Assembly (NCBI GenBank): GCA_017880705.1
Contig: JADGRS010000202.1
Span: 1 to 6,255, forward strand
Reading direction: 5' to 3'
DNA length: 6,255 nucleotides
DNA from: Burkholderiales bacterium
Lineage (GTDB): Bacteria; Pseudomonadota; Gammaproteobacteria; Burkholderiales; Usitatibacteraceae
The stretch's first letter is position 1; each line of letters starts with the position of its first letter. The position numbers were made by a program, and so were the translations under genes. Below are positions 4,851-6,255 of this stretch, in pieces. A model generated the notes under the pieces. That model was not told the DNA's origin, searched no databases, and was given only the letters and a program-made list of their open reading frames with translations.

Positions 4851-6255
4851 ATGAACCTCGTCACATGGCTCGCCCGCGCCGCCCGGGCCGATCCCAGCCG
4901 GGTGGCGATCCTTTCGGGAAGCCGCCCGTGGATCTCCTATGGCGAGCTCGGCCTGCGCGTCGCTACCCTTGCGGGCGGCATGGGCTCCCGGATGGGGCTC
5001 GAGCCGGGGGCGCGCGTCGCCATCGCGATGAAGAACGCGCCCGAGTACCTCGTCGCGATGTACGCGGCGTGGTGGGCCGGACTCACGGTCGTCCCGGTGA
5101 ACGCGAAGCTGCATCGCAAGGAAGTCGACTTCATCGTCGCGGATTCGGGCGCGCGCTTCGTGATCGAGTCGCCCGCCGACCTCGCCGCGGCGCAGGGCGG
5201 CGATGCCGCGCCGATCGCCCCGCGCGCGCCCGCGGACCTCGCATGGCTCTTCTACACGAGCGGGACCACGGGAAGGCCCAAGGGCGCGATGCTCTCGCAC
5301 CGCAACCTCGCGCAGATGACCTTCGCCTATCTCGCTGACGTCGACGGCGTCGATCGCGAGGGGCGCCTGCTGCACGCGGCGCCGCTCTCCCACGGCTCGG
5401 GACTCTACAACTTCACGCACCTGGTCCGGGGCGCGGCACAGGTCATCCCGGAATCCGGCGGCTTCGATCCGGCGGAGGTCCTGCATCTGCTCGAGGCTCA
5501 CGACCGAGTCTCCTTCTTCGCCGCGCCCACCATGGTGAAGAGACTTGTCGAGGTGGCAAGAAATTCCACGTTTTCGCCGCAAGGCGCGCGAGGGCTGCAG
5601 ACGATCGTCTACGGGGGCGGCCCGATGTACCTCGCCGACCTGCGCGAGGCGACGGACACCTTCGGCAACCGCTTCGCGCAGATCTACGGGCAGGGCGAGA
5701 GCCCGATGACGATCACCGCGCTTTCGAAGGCCCATCACGGGGACCGCGCCCATCCGCGCCATGTGGAGCGGCTGATGTCCGTGGGGCTGCCGCACAGCGT
5801 GGTCGAAGTCGCCATTCGCGACCCGGACGGGCGCGACCTGCCCGCGGGCGAAGTCGGCGAGATCTGCGTGCGCGGCGACGTGGTGATGTCGGGCTATTGG
5901 GGCAATCCCGAGGGCACGGCCGAGGCGTTGCGTGGCGGCTGGCTGTGGACCGGGGACCTGGGCGCCTTCGACGCGGACAGTTTCCTCACGCTGAAGGACC
6001 GCAGCAAGGACCTCATCGTGAGCGGCGGATCGAACGTCTATCCGCGCGAGGTCGAGGAAGTGCTCCTCGCGCACCCCGCGGTGGCCGAGGCGAGCGTCGT
6101 CGGCCGCCCCGACCGCGAGTGGGGCGAGGTGGTCGTGGCCTTCGTCGTGCCGCGCGGAGAAGCGCCGACAGCAGGCGAGCTCGACCAGCTCTGCCTCGAC
6201 CACATCGCGCGCTTCAAGCGCCCGAGGGAATATCGCTTCGTCGAGCGCCTGCCGA
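4851..6255 (+). CDS. Acyl-CoA synthetase / AMP-dependent ligase (ANL family, 3' truncated)
   Basis: 468 codons are visible and the frame runs off the window end. This is an adenylate-forming enzyme that activates a carboxylic acid with ATP and, in the acyl-CoA ligase branch, transfers it to CoA. Motifs in order: P-loop YTSGTTGRPKG (135-145), YGQGE (279-283, the usual YGQTE/YGxTE position), WTGD (366-369) with the ribose-binding Asp, and DRSKDLIVSGGSNVYPREVEE starting at 383, the hinge and A8 region typical of fatty or aryl acyl-CoA ligases. The C-terminal catalytic lysine (A10) lies beyond the window. The acyl substrate cannot be decided, though the layout fits FadD-like medium/long-chain or related ligases. 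The start at ATG 4851 (MNLVTWLARAARADPSRVAI) looks like a normal family N-terminus; ATG 4806 in the same frame is possible. Neither has a good ribosome site. The gene is divergent from the receptor gene. Confidence 0.92.
   Translation, partial: MNLVTWLARAARADPSRVAILSGSRPWISYGELGLRVATLAGGMGSRMGLEPGARVAIAMKNAPEYLVAMYAAWWAGLTVVPVNAKLHRKEVDFIVADSGARFVIESPADLAAAQGGDAAPIAPRAPADLAWLFYTSGTTGRPKGAMLSHRNLAQMTFAYLADVDGVDREGRLLHAAPLSHGSGLYNFTHLVRGAAQVIPESGGFDPAEVLHLLEAHDRVSFFAAPTMVKRLVEVARNSTFSPQGARGLQTIVYGGGPMYLADLREATDTFGNRFAQIYGQGESPMTITALSKAHHGDRAHPRHVERLMSVGLPHSVVEVAIRDPDGRDLPAGEVGEICVRGDVVMSGYWGNPEGTAEALRGGWLWTGDLGAFDADSFLTLKDRSKDLIVSGGSNVYPREVEEVLLAHPAVAEASVVGRPDREWGEVVVAFVVPRGEAPTAGELDQLCLDHIARFKRPREYRFVERLP

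Noticed and set aside
4742..4864. Longer receptor start at 4864 giving a 41-residue N-terminal extension.
   Set aside because: The extension is not protein-like, would overlap the start of the divergent synthetase, and the ATG at 4741 has a good ribosome site directly before the membrane helix.
4809..6203. A 464-codon minus-strand open frame.
   Set aside because: It lies opposite the acyl-CoA synthetase, whose motifs are unmistakable, and its own product is low-complexity and unrecognisable.

Overview
The window is GC-rich, gene-dense bacterial chromosome. Its gene content (Hsp15/HslR, a YbhB-type PEBP protein, an HslV-like peptidase, a haem-binding Tll0287-like/HAMP receptor, a Hanks-type kinase) and very high third-position GC suggest a betaproteobacterium or a close relative. 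That placement is inferred from family content only; there is no rRNA or other marker gene. No tRNA, rRNA, CRISPR array, transposase or phage gene was seen, and no stretch over 300 bases lacks a gene.

Layout: (1) 1-937, plus strand: the 3' part of a YbhB/PEBP-family gene, then a short gene for an exported (Tat-type signal) histidine phosphatase. (2) 934-4741, minus strand: a five-gene run. In transcription order it encodes a membrane receptor with one c-type haem motif and a HAMP domain (4741-3866), a soluble Ser/Thr kinase with a duplicated C-terminal helical module (3839-2472), a small HslV/proteasome-like Ntn hydrolase (2452-1886), Hsp15/HslR (1795-1421) and a four-helix membrane protein (1410-934). 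An 84-bp palindromic, REPIN-like element (1808-1891) sits between the peptidase and hslR and supplies the peptidase stop codon. (3) 4851-6255, plus strand: a divergent acyl-CoA synthetase/AMP-ligase gene cut off by the window end. The 109-bp gap before it must hold control signals for both directions.

Functionally, the first three minus-strand genes look like a signalling cassette: a periplasmic haem-domain sensor that carries a HAMP but no output domain, a cytosolic kinase with no sensor of its own, and a threonine-nucleophile peptidase with no visible HslU ATPase. The proposal that they act together (sensor to kinase to proteolysis) is inference from order, strand and short spacing (25 and 19 bp). 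The hslR and membrane-protein genes lie beyond the repeat and may be separate cargo. The phosphatase gene meets the minus-strand run tail to tail, and both TAG stops share one CTAG palindrome.
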